Shown in pieces: positions 19,812 through 22,314 of a stretch of 22,314 nt of DNA. Source of the DNA: Lojkania enalia (taxonomy: Eukaryota > Ascomycota > Dothideomycetes > Pleosporales); assembly GCA_010094045.1 (NCBI GenBank), contig ML986791.1:56537-78850 (forward strand), in the 5' to 3' direction. The translations under genes and the position numbers were made by a program. Each line of letters starts with the position of its first letter. Positions within the stretch are counted from its first letter, which is position 1. The notes below the pieces were generated by a model. It ran no database searches, was not told the origin of the DNA, and saw only the letters and a list, made by a program, of their open reading frames with translations.

Positions 19812-19826
19812 TACCCCCCTTTTTAT
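19812..19826 (-). other. Polypurine tract of the right Gypsy element
   Basis: The plus strand reads TTACCCCCCTTTTTA, so the minus strand has TAAAAAGGGGGGTAA immediately before the LTR. That is the position and composition of the polypurine tract that primes plus-strand synthesis in LTR retrotransposons. It fixes the element's polarity. Confidence 0.6.
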
Positions 19827-22314
19827 AGGCTGATAGTTCCTATCTACGCTGGTTTAGGAGGGAATTAGAACTATTACGGATAGGTTCTAGTATAAAGAAA
19901 TTTCTTTAAGAAGGTATTTACTAGTAAGAGCTAATATATATAGTTACTTATAGAGATGCGTTTATTAATATAATATTAAGTAAGGTTTTTATAGTAAGTA
20001 TAATTAACCTATATATCGGCTAGTAATTACTATTATAATAGTTTATTAATATTATAATTTCGTTGTATATAATAATAAGTATTTACTAGCTTTAGTATAT
20101 TACTAGGTTACTATTAACTAAACTTTCTTAACTAAATAATAACTTCTACTCTATATATATTATTACGCGTTTCTAATACTATTAATTATTAAAGTATTAC
20201 TAATACCTTATAGAAAAAAATTAATTAATATACTACTCTACCTACCTTTTAAAGTCTCTTTAAAAGCCTTTTAGGTTATCTACTTTTAGGCTATATATAC
20301 GCTTACCTATAGGTAGCGTATAATATTTACCTTTTAATCCTTAAAATTAAAAAAATACGAGTATTATACTTTATAAAATAAAAAGTATAACCCCGTATAA
20401 ATTATATCTAATACTAGTAGAGTATTTACTACTAATATACTTATAGATCCTCTTCTATTATAAGGAAGAGTTTCTAGTCCTCTAGGGCCATCTTAAACTA
20501 TAAGTAGTAGTCTAATATATAGGAAATAAGAAGGATAAAAAGGTAGCTTTTAAGGCTGTTTTAAAGTCTACTTACAGCCTAGTACTTATAATTTAAATTA
20601 TAAGAAGTTAGAAAGATAACTTTCTTATAGCTAGTATCTAGGTAGCTTTATTCTACTAGAGTACTAAGTTGTTTTATTAAGTTTTAGTCCTAAAGGCTCT
20701 AGTATCTAGTTTTTAAACTAATATCGCGGTACTCTTAAGCGGTTAAAAATAAGGTAGAAAAGGTTTAAAAGGAGTCTAGAGAAAAGAAAAAAGAAGGAGG
20801 GTAGAAGAGAAAAGAACTAGAAAAGTATCTAATAGCCTATAATTAAACCCTCTAAATTCTATAGAGGAATAATTTTAGACCTATACTTTAGTTTTTAAAA
20901 TCTACTACTTAACTCTTATATATTATCGTCTACTAGATAATCTATATTCTTTATACTATTTTTATATACCTTAATCTATTTAATTAGAGCTTTTAAGGGT
21001 TCTAAATAATTTGGATACTTATTATAAAAAACTTTTAACTTATAAGATAAACCTATAAAATTTAAAGCTTTATATTAAATCGGGTTAAGATTATATTCTA
21101 CCTATTTTATACAGTATTTAAGGGTCTTATAATATAATTTACTAGCTAGTATTTCCTTAACCTCCTACTCTTCTACCCTATTAATAGCGATAGCGGGTGG
21201 TTTTAGAACTTCTTATCTAGGTAAAGAGTCCTAGAGGTTTTTATACAGTAGGTTTAGTACGAAGATATTATATATACTTAACCTTAGAGGTAGTTATAAG
21301 TAATATAAGTTTCTAACCTACTCTAGTACTTTAAAAGGGCCCTTCTATTAATCGGATAGCTTTCGGCTAGGTCTTTAAACTATAAGATTCTTAGTATTTA
21401 GGTAGACTATATTACCGATCTACTAATTAATCAGTTACTAGTAACAGTTAATAATAGATTATATACAATCCTAAGCCTTTTTAATATTAGCCTTTATAGT
21501 TTCCTAGGCTATATATATACAAGTTACTAGAGCTAAAACGTTCTTATAATTTAATTTATCTATTATAGTAATAGGATTAATAGAATATTTCTAATCCTAA
21601 CTCTAATAGAATTTAAATCTATATAGGATCTAATACGGGGATATTCTAATAGTTATATAGGGTAGAGTTGCTTATACTCGGTTAATTATAGGTAATAGAG
21701 AACTCTAATTATTCTAGTAGAAGGATATAAAAGAGTATAGTCTCTAATCGATATACTTATTTATAATTTCTATCTATCTATCAGTCTTTTTATAATAAGT
21801 AGTAGATAGTTTAATCTTTACGCCTAAAATATAGTAGAATTTAGACTAGAAACTAGATATAAACTAAGGTTCTTAGTTTAAAATAATAGTTTTAAGTATA
21901 TAGTTAAAGTAGTATACCTATTAAATAAATAATTCGGCTATTCCCTGTATATTAATTATATAATAGTAGGGAATAGATACTACTTATTTAGATAGGCGAT
22001 TAATTACTACTATAATCTAATTATATCCGGACTTATCTATAGGAAAATCTTTAAAGTTAATATATAGGTACTATATTAGTCGATTTAATATAGGAAGTAA
22101 ATAGATAAAACCTAGGGTTTAGGTTTATATTAGATAAGCTTTATAGTATAAAATATATTTCCGTATATATCGTTTATAAGTAGCTTCTATACTCTTCTAG
22201 TAGTACTTCTAAAATAGTAACTAATAGGTTTTAGTAGCGCTTAAGTATATAGAGGATACTTAGTTATAAACCTCTTATATAAGCTATATATAAAGGCCTA
22301 AATCTAATAGAATA
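19827..22314 (-). mobile_element. RIP-degraded Ty3/Gypsy retrotransposon, internal 3' part
   Basis: This is AT-rich, stop-filled sequence between the 3' LTR and the window end, reading on the minus strand. It contains a recognisable integrase core (listed separately) and about 1.7 kb of less clear sequence between that core and the LTR. Reverse transcriptase and RNase H would lie beyond the right edge. No frame is intact. Confidence 0.75.
21560..22090 (-). pseudogene. Decayed Gypsy integrase catalytic core
   Basis: One minus-strand frame, read through many stops, shows the order of motifs of a Ty3/Gypsy integrase: a segment near 21980-22040 with I-D-K-S-G and N-R-L-S-K (after the first catalytic Asp), then E-P-x-F-I-S near 21860 (at the second Asp, now Asn), then T-D-R-x-I-E-I-I-N-K-Y near 21745-21795 (with the third catalytic residue, Glu), then L-L-P near 21700, and I-S-P-Y near 21640. 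Most stops are TAG or TAA at positions where Gln, Arg or Trp is expected, as RIP produces. The enzyme is dead in this copy. Confidence 0.75.

Noticed and set aside
1..22314. CRISPR arrays, rRNA, tRNA genes or giant Starship captain recombinase
   Set aside because: None was seen: no spaced repeat array, no cloverleaf recognised by eye, and no tyrosine-recombinase-like protein among the readable frames.

Overview
The window looks like part of a filamentous ascomycete (Pezizomycotina) genome. A moderate-GC island (about 2876-18360) lies between two very AT-rich blocks. The blocks carry the marks of repeat-induced point mutation (RIP): they are full of TA and of stop codons, and their two LTR copies appear to differ almost only by C/T and G/A transitions. 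The long coding region with a fungal highly reducing polyketide synthase (HR-PKS) layout, the short GT-AG introns and the Fot/pogo-type transposon pieces all fit this origin.

Layout: 1-2690 is the 5' part of a decayed Ty3/Gypsy retrotransposon on the minus strand (5' LTR at 2407-2690, gag zinc-knuckle relic near 961-1007). 2691-2875 is AT-rich and unassigned. 2876-4195 has no gene I can support. 4196-5305 (-) encodes a ketopantoate-reductase-family oxidoreductase. 5306-6660 is the divergent upstream region, with a possible decayed coding stretch. 6661-14223 (+) is one uninterrupted 2520-residue PKS: KS-AT-DH-CMeT-(structural KR)-inactive ER-KR-ACP, like the LovB and PKS-NRPS class but without a C domain or thioesterase. 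14224-15171 is intergenic. 15172-17044 (+) is a predicted six-exon gene for a 521-residue protein of unknown function. 17381-18335 holds rearranged pieces of Fot/pogo DNA transposons. 18360-19523 is RIP-degraded repeat. 19524-22314 is the 3' part of a second Gypsy element of the same family and orientation (3' LTR at 19524-19811, integrase core relic at about 21560-22090).

The PKS and the divergent reductase are plausibly a minimal polyketide locus: the PKS builds a C-methylated chain and the reductase may act on it or on a 2-oxo acid intermediate. That link rests on position only. No trans-ER, releasing enzyme, transporter or transcription factor is visible. The most notable point is that the PKS has lost the glycine-rich cofactor loop in both the ER (usual for this class) and the KR (unusual), although the KR catalytic residues remain. 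The island lies between two direct LTR copies about 17 kb apart, an arrangement prone to loss or mobility.
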